A stretch of 64,000 nt of DNA from Bacillus salipaludis (GTDB lineage: Bacteria > Bacillota > Bacilli > Bacillales_B > DSM-18226). The translations under genes were made by a program, and so were the position numbers. This document shows, in pieces, positions 6,801-15,580 of the stretch. The DNA is taken from positions 310,001 to 374,000 of the forward strand of contig NZ_SMYO01000005.1 in the NCBI RefSeq assembly GCF_004358205.1. Reading direction: 5' to 3'. Every line of letters starts with the position of its first letter. Position 1 is the stretch's first letter. Under the pieces are notes generated by a model. It did no database searches and had not been told where the DNA came from. It was given only the letters and a program-made list of their open reading frames with translations.

Positions 6801-7340
6801 TTATACTTTTTTAAGTTTAAAGGAACTGACCATAAGAAATGATAAAATAATAATGATGAATAAGAAGGTTTGAGGCGGCAGATAGGGAATTGCAAGAAAG
6901 CTTAGGGTGACTAAACAGCCTGCTGCTGTAATGGGTAATCCTGTAAAATACCCATTGCTTTCGGTAATGTTAAAACGTGCTAATCTAAAAGCACCACATC
7001 CGATGTAAAATACAGTAAAAAACGATCCGGGACCGCCAAAATCGTTTAAGATTCCTTGATACAATAATAGTGCCGGTGCGACTCCGAATGATATAATATC
7101 ACTCATGGAATCCAATTGTTTACCTAGCTCTGATTCAATGTTGAATTTTCTGGCAATCATTCCGTCAAATCGATCGGCTAATGCTGCAATAAAGATTAAT
7201 AACAGGCTTAATCTTAGGTTTCCGTGAATTCCTAAAACAATTGCAAAACCGCCTAATGATAGGTTTGTTAAGGTGATAACATTCGCTGTTTGGCTTTTAA
7301 GTTTTTTTATTGTTTGATCAACAACGTCCGATAAAAACAT
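6801..7340 (-). CDS. pssA: CDP-diacylglycerol--serine O-phosphatidyltransferase
   Basis: PssA makes phosphatidylserine from CDP-diacylglycerol and serine at the membrane, the first step of phosphatidylethanolamine synthesis. The CDP-alcohol phosphotransferase motif D-G-x2-A-R-x8-G-x3-D-x3-D is seen at D59, G60, A63, R64, G73, D77 and D81. About five hydrophobic segments follow or flank it. Length (179) is normal for the Bacillus type II enzyme. It is divergent from psd, which completes the pathway; in B. subtilis the two genes are co-directional, with ybfM between them. Confidence 0.95.
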   Translation of the reverse strand: MFLSDVVDQTIKKLKSQTANVITLTNLSLGGFAIVLGIHGNLRLSLLLIFIAALADRFDGMIARKFNIESELGKQLDSMSDIISFGVAPALLLYQGILNDFGGPGSFFTVFYIGCGAFRLARFNITESNGYFTGLPITAAGCLVTLSFLAIPYLPPQTFLFIIIILSFLMVSSFKLKKV

Positions 7341-7469
7341 TTCCGCTCACTCCTTTTTAATTAAACGGGAGAGAATCAATTTTTCTAAGTATTTACTCTA
7401 TAATATTTAATATTAAGGGTTTTATGACTAATCGTAAAGAGTATTTTTACACTATTTGGGGGGAATTCA

Positions 7470-8252
7470 ATGCTACAGCCTTTTTATCGGCTACTAATCG
7501 AATTAACAAATGGAAGGTGGACATCGTTCCTGTTAAAACGGTTTGCCCGTTCTCGAATCAGCCGTATTGCTGTCCCGTCCTTTGCAAGGGTTTATCGATT
7601 AAATCAGGAGGATATCGAAAATTCTTTTCAAGATTTTCCTACACTTCATGATCTTTTTATTCGAAAGCTGCGGAAAGATGCGAGACCGGTGGATCTAAGT
7701 TCAAATGCAGTTGTAAGCCCGGTAGATGCCGTAATTGAAGATATTGGACCCATTAAAGAAACCAGCGAAATTGTGGTTAAGGGTAAAATCTATTCAATAG
7801 AAGAGATGCTGGGAGATCGTTCAGTGTTAGAAAAGTATTTAAATGGGAAGTACATTATTCTTTATTTGAGTCCAAGTCATTATCATCGCATTCATAGTCC
7901 CGTTGATGGCACCATTACAAAACAATGGACTTTAGGAAGGAAATCCTATCCGGTGAACAAATGGGGCCTGAAATATGGTGTAAGAACCCTTGCAAAAAAC
8001 TTCCGGGTGATCACGGAGCTTGAAACTCAATTTGGACATGCGGCTGTTGTAAAAGTGGGGGCAATGTTTGTTAATTCGATTGAAACCACCCACAATGGAA
8101 GTCAATTAAAAAAAGGCGAAGAAATGGCTTATTTTAGTTTTGGTTCTACCGTGGTCTTACTATTTGAAAAAGGGATGTTCGAAATGGACTCCTCTATCCA
8201 TCCGCCAAAAGAAATTAAGGTTGGAGAGAAAATTGGAAAAATTGGTAAATGA
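7470..8252 (+). CDS. psd: Phosphatidylserine decarboxylase proenzyme
   Basis: Psd decarboxylates phosphatidylserine to phosphatidylethanolamine at the membrane. The self-cleavage site is FGST with Gly225-Ser226, where Ser226 would become the pyruvoyl group. The conserved SPVDA (83-87) and HYHRIHSP (138-145) motifs are present. The 260-residue length is normal. The start at 7470 follows GGGGGGAATTC. It lies 129 bp from divergent pssA, so both enzymes could be controlled from the shared intergenic region. Confidence 0.95.
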   Translation: MLQPFYRLLIELTNGRWTSFLLKRFARSRISRIAVPSFARVYRLNQEDIENSFQDFPTLHDLFIRKLRKDARPVDLSSNAVVSPVDAVIEDIGPIKETSEIVVKGKIYSIEEMLGDRSVLEKYLNGKYIILYLSPSHYHRIHSPVDGTITKQWTLGRKSYPVNKWGLKYGVRTLAKNFRVITELETQFGHAAVVKVGAMFVNSIETTHNGSQLKKGEEMAYFSFGSTVVLLFEKGMFEMDSSIHPPKEIKVGEKIGKIGK

Positions 8253-8262
8253 ACCTGCGATC

Positions 8263-8286
8263 ACGGCACTTAAATGTGCCGTTTTC
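8263..8286 (+). terminator. Terminator after psd
   Basis: ACGGCAC pairs with GTGCCGT around TTAAAT, followed by TTTC. Confidence 0.7.
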
Positions 8287-8295
8287 AAATGCAAA

Positions 8296-8317
8296 GAAAA
8301 AAGCCCGTAATCGGGCG
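8296..8317 (-). terminator. Terminator after sda (minus strand)
   Basis: On the minus strand GCCCG-ATTA-CGGGC is followed by TTTTTTC. Confidence 0.8.
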
Positions 8318-8330
8318 TATTCAAAAATGG

Positions 8331-8471
8331 TTAGGAAGAAATTTTAATTTTATTAAATAGAGAACGCCGGTGAATTTCCGTTTCAATGAGGCGAATAAAA
8401 TCAGTACTTAAATTTAATTCTCTAGCTTTATAATAGGATTCAATCAATAATTCATCTGAAAGTTTACGCAT
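8331..8471 (-). CDS. sda: Sporulation histidine kinase inhibitor Sda
   Basis: The 46-residue product starts [20 protein letters not shown] and contains [14 protein letters not shown], which is the Sda helical hairpin. Sda blocks autophosphorylation of the sporulation kinase (KinA in B. subtilis), tying entry into sporulation to chromosome replication. The ribosome binding site is GGAGGTGA upstream of the ATG. DnaA boxes lie 117-215 bp upstream, consistent with the known DnaA control of sda. The gene has its own terminator and is divergent from the yqeG operon. Confidence 0.95.
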   Translation of the reverse strand: MRKLSDELLIESYYKARELNLSTDFIRLIETEIHRRSLFNKIKISS

Positions 8472-8587
8472 GGCAGAATTCACCTCCAATTTAATGGTTC
8501 TATAAAGATAAAAACAAACATATAATGTAGATTCATTTGCTGTAACCTAAATCTACCAAATATATTAAATTAGAACAACCGTTCCAG

Positions 8588-8686
8588 TTATCCACATAAA
8601 TGGGTGGATAACTTGTGATTAATTTGTTTATAAATTTTCAAAATCTGGATATTTCAATGGGTATAATGTTAATAATGTTATCCACA
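8588..8686. promoter_or_regulatory. Cluster of three DnaA boxes between sda and yqeG
   Basis: TTATCCACA occurs at 8588-8596 and 8678-8686, and the reverse complement of TTATCCACC at 8603-8611. The first two match the DnaA box consensus exactly; the third has one mismatch. In B. subtilis sda transcription responds to DnaA through such boxes. The remaining gap (8472-8851) otherwise holds only the yqeG promoter. Confidence 0.8.
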
Positions 8687-8740
8687 AAAGCCTAAAAAGG
8701 AGGATTTTGTCGAAAAATATTTTTAAATAAATAATATACT

Positions 8741-8769
8741 TTGAAACAAAGGGTAAAATTGGTTATGAT
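8741..8769 (+). promoter_or_regulatory. Sigma-A promoter of the yqeG operon
   Basis: TTGAAA (8741-8746), a 17-bp spacer and TATGAT (8764-8769) precede yqeG by about 80 bases. Confidence 0.7.
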
Positions 8770-8851
8770 GATACAAGGAAAAGCAGAGCAGCTTGATTTG
8801 GTGCTTAAGCTAGACAATTCTTAAAGTCCTATTTAATGAGGTGTAAGCTTC

Positions 8852-9367
8852 GTGTTAAAGCAATTTTTACCGGATGAACATGTGAAGAGCATTCTAGACA
8901 TAAATCCAAATGAATTAAAAAAACGAGGGATTAAGGGAATTATTACCGATTTAGATAATACCCTTGTCGAGTGGGACCGTCCCAATGCAACCCCTCAATT
9001 AATTTCTTGGTTTGATGAAATGAAAAAACATAATATTCTTGTCACGATTGTTTCAAATAATAATGAAGATCGTGTGAAGGCATTTTCTGACCCACTGAGA
9101 ATTCCGTTTATCTTTCGAGCACGTAAGCCGATGGGACCTGCTTTCCAGAAGGCGATTTCCCAAATGGGCATTAAAAAAGAAGAAACAGTGGTAATTGGGG
9201 ATCAGCTATTAACAGATGTACTAGGCGGGAATCGGAGCGGATTATATACCATCCTTGTCGTTCCTGTTGCGCAAACCGATGGGTTTTTTACTAAATTCAA
9301 CCGTTTTGCCGAACGAAGAATTATGAATTGGTTTCGTAAAAGAGGCTTAATTCAATGGGAGGATTAA
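8852..9367 (+). CDS. yqeG: YqeG family HAD-IIIA phosphatase
   Basis: This is a 171-residue HAD-superfamily hydrolase. Motif I is DLDNTL with D33 and D35, motif II is the VSNN segment, and motif III is RKPMGPAF with GDQLLTDVLGG. Its physiological substrate is unknown. It is the first gene of an eight-gene run ending with yqeM, with 3 bases between its stop and the yqeH start. It starts with GTG after a modest GAGGTG. Confidence 0.92.
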   Translation: MLKQFLPDEHVKSILDINPNELKKRGIKGIITDLDNTLVEWDRPNATPQLISWFDEMKKHNILVTIVSNNNEDRVKAFSDPLRIPFIFRARKPMGPAFQKAISQMGIKKEETVVIGDQLLTDVLGGNRSGLYTILVVPVAQTDGFFTKFNRFAERRIMNWFRKRGLIQWED

Positions 9368-9370
9368 TGT

Positions 9371-10477
9371 GTGAGTGAACAGCAAAATATTTGCCTGGGC
9401 TGCGGTGTTAAGGTTCAGACGGATGACCCAAGTGAATTGGGTTACGCACCGAAAGCTGCATTAGATAAAGAAATCTTAATTTGTCAAAGATGTTTTCGGT
9501 TAAAGCATTATAATGAAGTTCAAGATGTCAGCTTAACCGATGATGACTTTTTAAAAATATTAAATGGACTTGGCAGCACAGATGCCCTGATTGTTATGCT
9601 GGTCGATATCTTTGATTTTAATGGCAGCTGGCTGCCTGGTTTACACAGGTTTGTTGGTAATAATAAGGTACTTCTTGTTGGAAATAAGGTGGATTTATTA
9701 CCGAAGTCGGTAAAGCATCATAAATTAATCAACTGGATGAAACAGGAATCAAGAGAACTAGGCTTAAGACCGGAGGAAATTCTTCTCGTTAGTGCGGCCA
9801 AAGGGCAGTATATTAAAGAGGCAGCAGCCGTTATCGATGAAATGCGTGACGGAAAAGATGTATATGTGGTCGGTTGTACCAATGTAGGAAAATCGACTTT
9901 TATTAATCGAATTATTAAAGAAGTAACCGGGGAAGAGGATGTTATCACCACATCACATTTTCCTGGTACTACCTTGGATATTATTCAAATCCCGCTTGAT
10001 GATGGGAATTCCTTAACTGACACACCTGGAATTATTAATCACCATCAAATGGCCCATTTTGTTGATAAACGTGATTTAAAAGTGATTACACCGAAAAAAG
10101 AAATCAAGCCAAAGGTGTTCCAATTAAATGAGGGACAAACTTTATTTTTTGGCGGACTGGCTAGATTTGATTATGTCAGCGGGGGTCGAAAATCTTTTGT
10201 ATGTTACGTTTCAAATGAATTAAATATTCACCGCACTAAGACAGAAAACGCGGAAGATCTTTATCAAAATCATGTTGGCGAAATGCTGACCCCTCCACGA
10301 CAGGAGCAGCTGGATACGTTTCCGGAGCTTGTCAAACAAGAATATGTGATTAAAGAAGGAAAAACAGATGTTGTTTTTTCCGGACTCGGCTGGGTAACCG
10401 TTAACGAACCCGGTGCAACCGTTGTTGCATACGTACCAAAAGGCGTACAAACCTTATTAAGGAAATCATTAATATAA
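9371..10477 (+). CDS. yqeH: Ribosome biogenesis GTPase YqeH
   Basis: YqeH is a circularly permuted GTPase needed for 30S subunit assembly. An N-terminal zinc finger uses C8, C11, C38 and C41. The G motifs come in permuted order: NKVD (105-108), SAAKG (141-145), GCTNVGKST (168-176) and DTPG (217-220), followed by an RNA-binding C-terminal domain. Length 368 is normal. It starts with GTG. It sits between yqeG and aroE in the expected operon. Confidence 0.95.
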   Translation: MSEQQNICLGCGVKVQTDDPSELGYAPKAALDKEILICQRCFRLKHYNEVQDVSLTDDDFLKILNGLGSTDALIVMLVDIFDFNGSWLPGLHRFVGNNKVLLVGNKVDLLPKSVKHHKLINWMKQESRELGLRPEEILLVSAAKGQYIKEAAAVIDEMRDGKDVYVVGCTNVGKSTFINRIIKEVTGEEDVITTSHFPGTTLDIIQIPLDDGNSLTDTPGIINHHQMAHFVDKRDLKVITPKKEIKPKVFQLNEGQTLFFGGLARFDYVSGGRKSFVCYVSNELNIHRTKTENAEDLYQNHVGEMLTPPRQEQLDTFPELVKQEYVIKEGKTDVVFSGLGWVTVNEPGATVVAYVPKGVQTLLRKSLI

Positions 10478-10498
10478 AGAGAGAATGGGGAGAAACAG

Positions 10499-11347
10499 GT
10501 GAAAAAGCTTTTTGCAGTGTTGGGAGATCCGATTGGGCACTCGATGTCCCCAGTCATGCATAATGACTTATTTTCTTTTTATAATATCGATGCGCATTAT
10601 CTTCCTTTTCAAGTGAAACCAGAGAATTTAGGGGATGCCGTAAAAGGCTTAAAGGCCATCGGTGCCGGGGGATTTAATGTTACTATACCGCATAAAAGTG
10701 CAATCATCCCTTTTTTGGATGAAGTGGATGAATTAGCTCTTCAGATTGGGGCAGTTAATACAGTTGTAAATAAAAACGGCAAATTCATTGGCTATAATAC
10801 AGATGGATTAGGGTTTTTAAAAGGCTTGGCTGATGACGGTCTTTCAATAACCGAAAGCAAAGTATTAATTATTGGCGCTGGCGGGGCAGCAAGGGGGATT
10901 TACTTTACGATTGCAAAAAGCGGACCAAAAGCTGTCGATATTGCCAATCGGACGGTTGAAAAGGCTGCGAAATTGGTTGAGGAATGTCCATTCCAAATCC
11001 CTTCAAAAGCGATTTCGTTATCCGAAGCAGCTGAAACAATGGGAGAATATGACTTAATTATTCAAACGACCATGAGTGGGATGTCCCCGAATCTTGATGA
11101 GCAGCCAGTAAGCATGGAAAATATTCAAGATCAGGCACTTGTTTGTGATATCATATACAATCCGCTTGAAACAAAGCTTTTACGAGAAGCAAAACAAAAA
11201 GGTGCCAGGATTCAAATTGGAATAGAGATGTTTGTGTATCAAGGGGCACTTGCATTTGAAAAATGGACAGGTATTTTCCCTGATGCTAAAAGAATGAGAG
11301 AGAATGTTTTACAACAGCTGGGAGGCACATCAAATGTTAACAGGTAA
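10499..11347 (+). CDS. aroE: Shikimate dehydrogenase (NADP+)
   Basis: AroE reduces 3-dehydroshikimate to shikimate in aromatic amino acid synthesis. The N-terminal substrate domain has DPIGHSMSPVMHN, and the nucleotide fold has GAGGAARG near residue 130 followed by NRT, which suits NADP. The conserved NVTIPHK with the catalytic Lys is present. It starts with GTG after GGGGAGAAACAG. Its 3' end overlaps the next gene by 14 bp. Confidence 0.95.
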   Translation: MKKLFAVLGDPIGHSMSPVMHNDLFSFYNIDAHYLPFQVKPENLGDAVKGLKAIGAGGFNVTIPHKSAIIPFLDEVDELALQIGAVNTVVNKNGKFIGYNTDGLGFLKGLADDGLSITESKVLIIGAGGAARGIYFTIAKSGPKAVDIANRTVEKAAKLVEECPFQIPSKAISLSEAAETMGEYDLIIQTTMSGMSPNLDEQPVSMENIQDQALVCDIIYNPLETKLLREAKQKGARIQIGIEMFVYQGALAFEKWTGIFPDAKRMRENVLQQLGGTSNVNR

Positions 11348-11624
11348 ACAAAAAAGGTTTTTACGATCAAAAGCGCATCACCTAGACCCTATTTTTCAAG
11401 TAGGCAAGGGTGGCGTAAATGAAAATATGATTAAACAAATTTCGGATGCCCTAGAGGCAAGGGAATTGTTTAAGATCAGCATTTTGCAAAACTGCGATGA
11501 GGATAAAAATGTAGTGGCTGAGCAGCTTGCTGAAGGCACAGGGGCTGAAATTGTCCAAATTATTGGTCATACAATTGTCCTCTATAAGGAATCTCTCGAA
11601 AAAAAGCAAATTGTACTACCATAA
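11334..11624 (+). CDS. yqeI: YhbY/YqeI family RNA-binding protein, ribosome assembly
   Basis: This is a 96-residue CRM-domain protein with the KGG-type motif (VGKGGVNENM) and a TKxKQKRFLRSKAH-like basic start. CRM proteins of this type bind pre-50S particles. The ATG at 11334 is chosen rather than an in-frame start at 11304, because TGGGAGGC lies just upstream and family members begin MLTGKQKRFLR. It overlaps the aroE end, implying translational coupling. Confidence 0.92.
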   Translation: MLTGKQKRFLRSKAHHLDPIFQVGKGGVNENMIKQISDALEARELFKISILQNCDEDKNVVAEQLAEGTGAEIVQIIGHTIVLYKESLEKKQIVLP

Positions 11625-11645
11625 GAAACTAGGGAGGCGCTTTTC

Positions 11646-12218
11646 ATGAAGAAGGTTGGAATATTGGGAGGAACATTTGATCCACCACATTACGGGCATC
11701 TTTTAATTGCAAATGAGGTCCTTTCCGTACTTCAGCTTGATGAGATTCGGTTTATGCCGAATCAAGAGCCTCCTCACAAGAAGAAAACACAATCAGTTGA
11801 TAATCATGATCGAATAAATATGCTGAATCTAGCCATTGAAGGAAACAGCGCTTTTAAAATTGAAACGATAGAGCTTGATAGAACAGGTCCTTCCTATACC
11901 ATTGATACGATAAAAATCTTAAATTCACGGGATTCTGATGATCAATTTTACTTTATTATCGGCGCTGACATGATTGAATATCTGCCGAAATGGAATAAAA
12001 TTGACGAACTGATTAAGCTCGTAAAATTCGTTGGTGTTGAGAGACCTAACTATAATCATTTGACAGAATATCCGATTCAATATGTAGATGTACCTGCTGT
12101 TGATGTTTCGTCAAGTATGATTCGAGAGCGTCTCGAGAATGGCAGGACGATTCGTTATTTATTGCCTGACTCGGTAATTCGTTATATTGAGGAGAAACAG
12201 CTATATGGAACGAAATGA
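11646..12218 (+). CDS. nadD: Nicotinate-nucleotide adenylyltransferase
   Basis: NadD adenylates nicotinate mononucleotide to deamido-NAD. The nucleotidyltransferase signature [12 protein letters not shown] is at residues 8-19 and the ISSSxxR-type motif appears as [10 protein letters not shown] near the C-terminus. Length 190 is normal. The ribosome binding site is AGGGAGGCG. It overlaps yqeK by 14 bp. Confidence 0.95.
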   Translation: MKKVGILGGTFDPPHYGHLLIANEVLSVLQLDEIRFMPNQEPPHKKKTQSVDNHDRINMLNLAIEGNSAFKIETIELDRTGPSYTIDTIKILNSRDSDDQFYFIIGADMIEYLPKWNKIDELIKLVKFVGVERPNYNHLTEYPIQYVDVPAVDVSSSMIRERLENGRTIRYLLPDSVIRYIEEKQLYGTK

Positions 12219-12771
12219 GGCACTTAAAGTCGTAAAGGAACAATTGACAGACCATCGCTATCAGCATACGCTTGGGGTAATGGAAACAGCAATAATCCTT
12301 GCTAAACAGGTTGGTGCAGATGAAAAAAAAGCAGAATTGGCAGCAATTTTTCACGATTATGCAAAATTCCGACCGAAGGAAGAAATGAGAGAAATTATTC
12401 TCACTCAAGGGTTTCCACAAGATTTATTGGAATATAATGCAGAATTATGGCATGCGCCAGCAGGAGCTTATTTAGTGGAAAAAGAAGCAGGGATTACTGA
12501 CACTGATGTCCTAACAGCCATACGCTATCATACTTCCGGCAGACCAGGAATGTCTTTACTTGAGAAGGTAATCTATTTAGCGGATTATATTGAACCTGGA
12601 AGACACTTTCCCGGCGTAGAAGAAGTAAGAGAGATGGCAAAAGAAAATTTGGATAAAGCTCTAATTAAATCGATTCAGAATACAATCAGCTTTTTATTGA
12701 AAAAAAATCAACCAATTTACCCTGAAACATTTCAAACCTATAATGATCTTGTCAAAAAACTGGAGGATTGA
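12205..12771 (+). CDS. yqeK: HD-domain hydrolase YqeK (symmetrical Ap4A hydrolase type)
   Basis: YqeK proteins are HD-superfamily metal enzymes; members have been reported to cleave diadenosine tetraphosphate. The HD pair is H50-D51 in FHDYAKF, with an upstream YQHTLGV and a downstream YHTSGR and LADYIEPGR. The start at 12205 follows GAGGAGA and gives 188 residues; an in-frame ATG at 12187 lies within nadD and lacks such a site. Confidence 0.92.
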   Translation: MERNEALKVVKEQLTDHRYQHTLGVMETAIILAKQVGADEKKAELAAIFHDYAKFRPKEEMREIILTQGFPQDLLEYNAELWHAPAGAYLVEKEAGITDTDVLTAIRYHTSGRPGMSLLEKVIYLADYIEPGRHFPGVEEVREMAKENLDKALIKSIQNTISFLLKKNQPIYPETFQTYNDLVKKLED

Positions 12772-12774
12772 TGA

Positions 12775-13131
12775 ATGAACAATCAAGAATTGCTTAAAAT
12801 TGCGGTTAAAGCTGCCGATGACAAAAGAGCGGAAGAGATTATTGCCCTGAATATGAAGGGAATTTCCTTAATTGCTGATTACTTTATTATTTGCCATGGA
12901 AATTCAGATAAGCAAGTACAAGCTATTGCTAAAGAAATGAAGGAAAAGGCAGAAGAACACGGTTATGATGTAAGAAGAGTAGAAGGCTTTGATGAGGCAA
13001 GATGGGTCTTGATTGATCTCGGCGATGTGGTTGCCCATGTATTCCATCGAGAAGAACGCAGCTATTATAACCTCGAACGTTTATGGGGAGATGCTCCGCA
13101 TGAAGATGTTCTCAGTGAGTTAAATTCATGA
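12775..13131 (+). CDS. rsfS: Ribosomal silencing factor RsfS
   Basis: RsfS binds ribosomal protein uL14 and blocks subunit joining when translation needs to be reduced. The 118-residue protein has the family segments DYFIICHGNSDKQVQAIA and WVLIDLGDVVAHVFHREER. It starts 3 bases after yqeK and overlaps the start of yqeM by 4 bp (ATGA), so it is co-translated with its neighbours. Confidence 0.95.
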   Translation: MNNQELLKIAVKAADDKRAEEIIALNMKGISLIADYFIICHGNSDKQVQAIAKEMKEKAEEHGYDVRRVEGFDEARWVLIDLGDVVAHVFHREERSYYNLERLWGDAPHEDVLSELNS

Positions 13132-13880
13132 GTTACGAACAATTTGCCTATCTATATGATGAACTGATGAAGGATGCTCCCTATGAAAAGTGGGTCAGAT
13201 TTGTTCAAGATAGGCTGAAAGAAAACGGTGATAGTGGTATTCGTTTTCTTGATTTAGCGTGCGGGACTGGCGAACTGTCCATTCGATTCGCCAAGGAGGG
13301 TTTTGATGTTACAGGAGTCGATTTATCAGAGGATATGCTCGCTGTAGCTCAAGCAAAGTCTGAAGAACAGGGGATGTCTATTTCATTTTATCAGCAAGAT
13401 ATGACCAGGTTGGAGGGACATGGTTCATTTGATGTTATTGGGATCTTTTGTGACTCGCTTAATTACCTGAAAACCGAAGAGGACGTTCTTCAAACCTTTT
13501 CATCGGTATATCAGCATTTGAAACCAGGTGGAATATTCATTTTCGATGTTCATTCGATTTTCAAAATATCTCAAATTTTTATCAATCAAACCTTTGCATT
13601 AAATGATGAACATGTCTCTTATATATGGAATAGCTTTCCGGGTGAGTTTCCAAATAGTGTCGAGCATGACCTCAGTTTTTTCGTTTTAGATGAAAAGTCG
13701 GGGATGTATGACCGATTTGATGAACTTCACTTTCAACGAACCTATCCTGTGGAAGACTATAAAAATTGGTTGCATCAAGCTGGTTTTGGTTTTGAAGAAA
13801 TCAAAATATGTGCAGATTTTGAAAATACAGCTCCATTGCCACAATCCGAAAGAATCTTTTTTGTGGTCAGTAAAAAATAA
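13128..13880 (+). CDS. yqeM: Class I SAM-dependent methyltransferase YqeM
   Basis: The Rossmann-like SAM motif LDLACGTGEL occupies residues 41-50, followed by the acidic VTGVDLSEDML and the PGGIFIFDVHS strand. The substrate is not known. It is the last gene of the yqeG operon; a strong terminator follows at once. Length 250 matches the family. Confidence 0.9.
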   Translation: MSYEQFAYLYDELMKDAPYEKWVRFVQDRLKENGDSGIRFLDLACGTGELSIRFAKEGFDVTGVDLSEDMLAVAQAKSEEQGMSISFYQQDMTRLEGHGSFDVIGIFCDSLNYLKTEEDVLQTFSSVYQHLKPGGIFIFDVHSIFKISQIFINQTFALNDEHVSYIWNSFPGEFPNSVEHDLSFFVLDEKSGMYDRFDELHFQRTYPVEDYKNWLHQAGFGFEEIKICADFENTAPLPQSERIFFVVSKK

Positions 13881-13911
13881 AAGCCATCTTTTTTAAAAAG
13901 ATGGCTTTTTA
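13879..13911 (+). terminator. Terminator of the yqeG-yqeM operon
   Basis: AAAAGCCATCTTTTT pairs with AAAAAGATGGCTTTTT. The symmetrical A and T tracts mean it may also serve comER from the other side. Confidence 0.85.
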
Positions 13912-13938
13912 TAGAGGAATTTGTCTTTTAATGGCGAA

Positions 13939-14763
13939 TTAATGATTAAAGAACTGCAGCCCGACCTTCTCGAGATCCTCGTCAAACTTTGCGTGTGTGG
14001 CTTGAAATACATGCTCGAAAACTTCACCTATTTCTTTTTCCAGCACCTTGATCCCCTCACCTGTTATGCCGCCCTTTACACAAACCTTTTCTTGTAATGA
14101 TGGTAATGTATAATGCCCTTGTTTAATTAGCTCTCCTAAACCAACAATCATTTCACTTGCTAGTATGGTTGCCGTTTCTTCATCAATTTCCGTTTCTTTA
14201 ACCGCTGCTACGACAAAGCGCTGGAGTAAATAGCTAAAAAATGCAGGGCCGCAGCTGACGATATCGGAGGCAACTCTTGTTATCTTCTCATCGATAAAAA
14301 CCGGAACAGAAATCTTCGAAAACAGATTCTCCACTTTTCTCTTCCAAACATTATTACAATGGTCTCCATAGGTGATTAATGAAACTCCCGACAGCGCCCG
14401 GTTCGTTATGCTTGGAATCACCCGGGCAGTTGAACAAGTAACCTTCTGTTCTATTTGGATGGTACTAATAGGGCTTGTAATTGAGATCACGCATTTGTCT
14501 TCATTTAAATAGGGATTGATTTCTTCGAGAATTTTGTACACATCAAGTGGCTTTACACAAATAAACACGAGATCGGATTCAACCGCCACCTCTGCTGCAT
14601 TGTTCCCAACCCTTAGTTTTTTATATTTATCTTTAAGCAGCATCGCTTTTGATTTTGTTCTGTTTGTGATCAACGTTGAAGAAGGGGAAATGGCTTTTCC
14701 ATCGATTAAGGCTTCCACTAAAATCCTCCCCATATTTCCGGTGCCGATGAAACCTATATTCAT
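13939..14763 (-). CDS. comER: ComER, pyrroline-5-carboxylate reductase-like protein
   Basis: This 274-residue protein has the dinucleotide-binding start MNIGFIGTGNMGRILVEAL and the P5C reductase C-terminal dimer domain (SCGPAFFSYLL, then VKGGITGEGI). It lies opposite comEA, as in B. subtilis; the family is annotated as a late competence protein, and I recall a link to sporulation or biofilm in some bacilli. The start at 14763 is set by AAAGGAGGG and the Rossmann motif; a longer reading frame upstream has no such site. Confidence 0.9.
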   Translation of the reverse strand: MNIGFIGTGNMGRILVEALIDGKAISPSSTLITNRTKSKAMLLKDKYKKLRVGNNAAEVAVESDLVFICVKPLDVYKILEEINPYLNEDKCVISITSPISTIQIEQKVTCSTARVIPSITNRALSGVSLITYGDHCNNVWKRKVENLFSKISVPVFIDEKITRVASDIVSCGPAFFSYLLQRFVVAAVKETEIDEETATILASEMIVGLGELIKQGHYTLPSLQEKVCVKGGITGEGIKVLEKEIGEVFEHVFQATHAKFDEDLEKVGLQFFNH

Positions 14764-14850
14764 TGTTCCGACCCTCCTTTGCATACAAGTTTCTCTTTTA
14801 ACAATATGAAAATCAATAGCGAAATATACCTTTAGAAAGGATGGTTCTTT

Positions 14851-15504
14851 GTGAAAGATTGGTTTATGGAACATAAGCTCTTTGTAGTTATTGCTGTATT
14901 AATTTCTATAGGTGGAATTTATTATTTTTTTATTTATCAAGAGAATCCTACCTCTGTAACCGCGCCACAACTGAATAGCACGGAAAGTGAGTTTCAAGGA
15001 GAGAACACGGCCAAGCAACCGGAAGAACCGGCAAAGAAAGAACAAAAAGCAGAAGCGATTATGGTGGATGTGAAAGGACAAATTAGGCACCCTGGAGTAT
15101 ATCCTGCTACAACAGGAGAACGGGTGATTGATTTGATTGAGCGTGCAGGTGGTTTAGCGAATAAAGCAGACGAAAGCCAAGTAAACTTTGCTGAACATGT
15201 TCAGGATGAAATGGTTATTTATATTCCTGCGAAAGGGGAAACAGATTCTCCTCCTGCCGCTATTGCGGGAAGCGGCCAAATGGGTTCTACCGGAGGCACT
15301 CCTGCCAACGTAAAAGTGGATTTGAATAAAGCCGACGCTACTCAATTACAAACCTTACCGGGGATTGGACCTGCAAAAGCTGCTGCAATCCTTGAATATC
15401 GTGAAACATCTGGTGGGTTTAAAACGGTTGAAGATTTAAAAAACATCAGTGGAATTGGAGATAAGACATTCGAAAAACTGAAGGATTTGGTAGAAGTTCA
15501 CTGA
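14851..15504 (+). CDS. comEA: Competence protein ComEA, DNA receptor
   Basis: ComEA binds incoming DNA outside the membrane and hands it to ComEC. The 217-residue product has an N-terminal membrane anchor (about residues 9-28), a low-complexity linker, an SLBB-like domain (about 68-125) and two helix-hairpin-helix motifs at the end (LQTLPGIGPAKAAAILEYRE and LKNISGIGDKTFEKLKD). The GTG start follows AGAAAGGATGG. It is divergent from comER across 87 bp. Confidence 0.95.
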   Translation: MKDWFMEHKLFVVIAVLISIGGIYYFFIYQENPTSVTAPQLNSTESEFQGENTAKQPEEPAKKEQKAEAIMVDVKGQIRHPGVYPATTGERVIDLIERAGGLANKADESQVNFAEHVQDEMVIYIPAKGETDSPPAAIAGSGQMGSTGGTPANVKVDLNKADATQLQTLPGIGPAKAAAILEYRETSGGFKTVEDLKNISGIGDKTFEKLKDLVEVH

Positions 15505-15580
15505 TTTCTTTAGTTTGACCAAATGAAATATCCCCATTACACTTAAATCAGTGATTAATGAAGTTTTGGGGGAGTAGAGA

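Noticed and set aside
6485..6895. 136-codon minus-strand ORF
   Set aside because: It spans the 3' end of the M3 peptidase gene and a terminator, and overlaps pssA in another frame; no conserved sequence.
7424..7651. 75-codon plus-strand ORF overlapping the psd start
   Set aside because: It is out of frame with psd, which has a stronger ribosome binding site and conserved product.
10220..10557. Minus-strand ORFs over the yqeH end and aroE start
   Set aside because: They are antisense to two well-supported genes and have no homology I can recognise.
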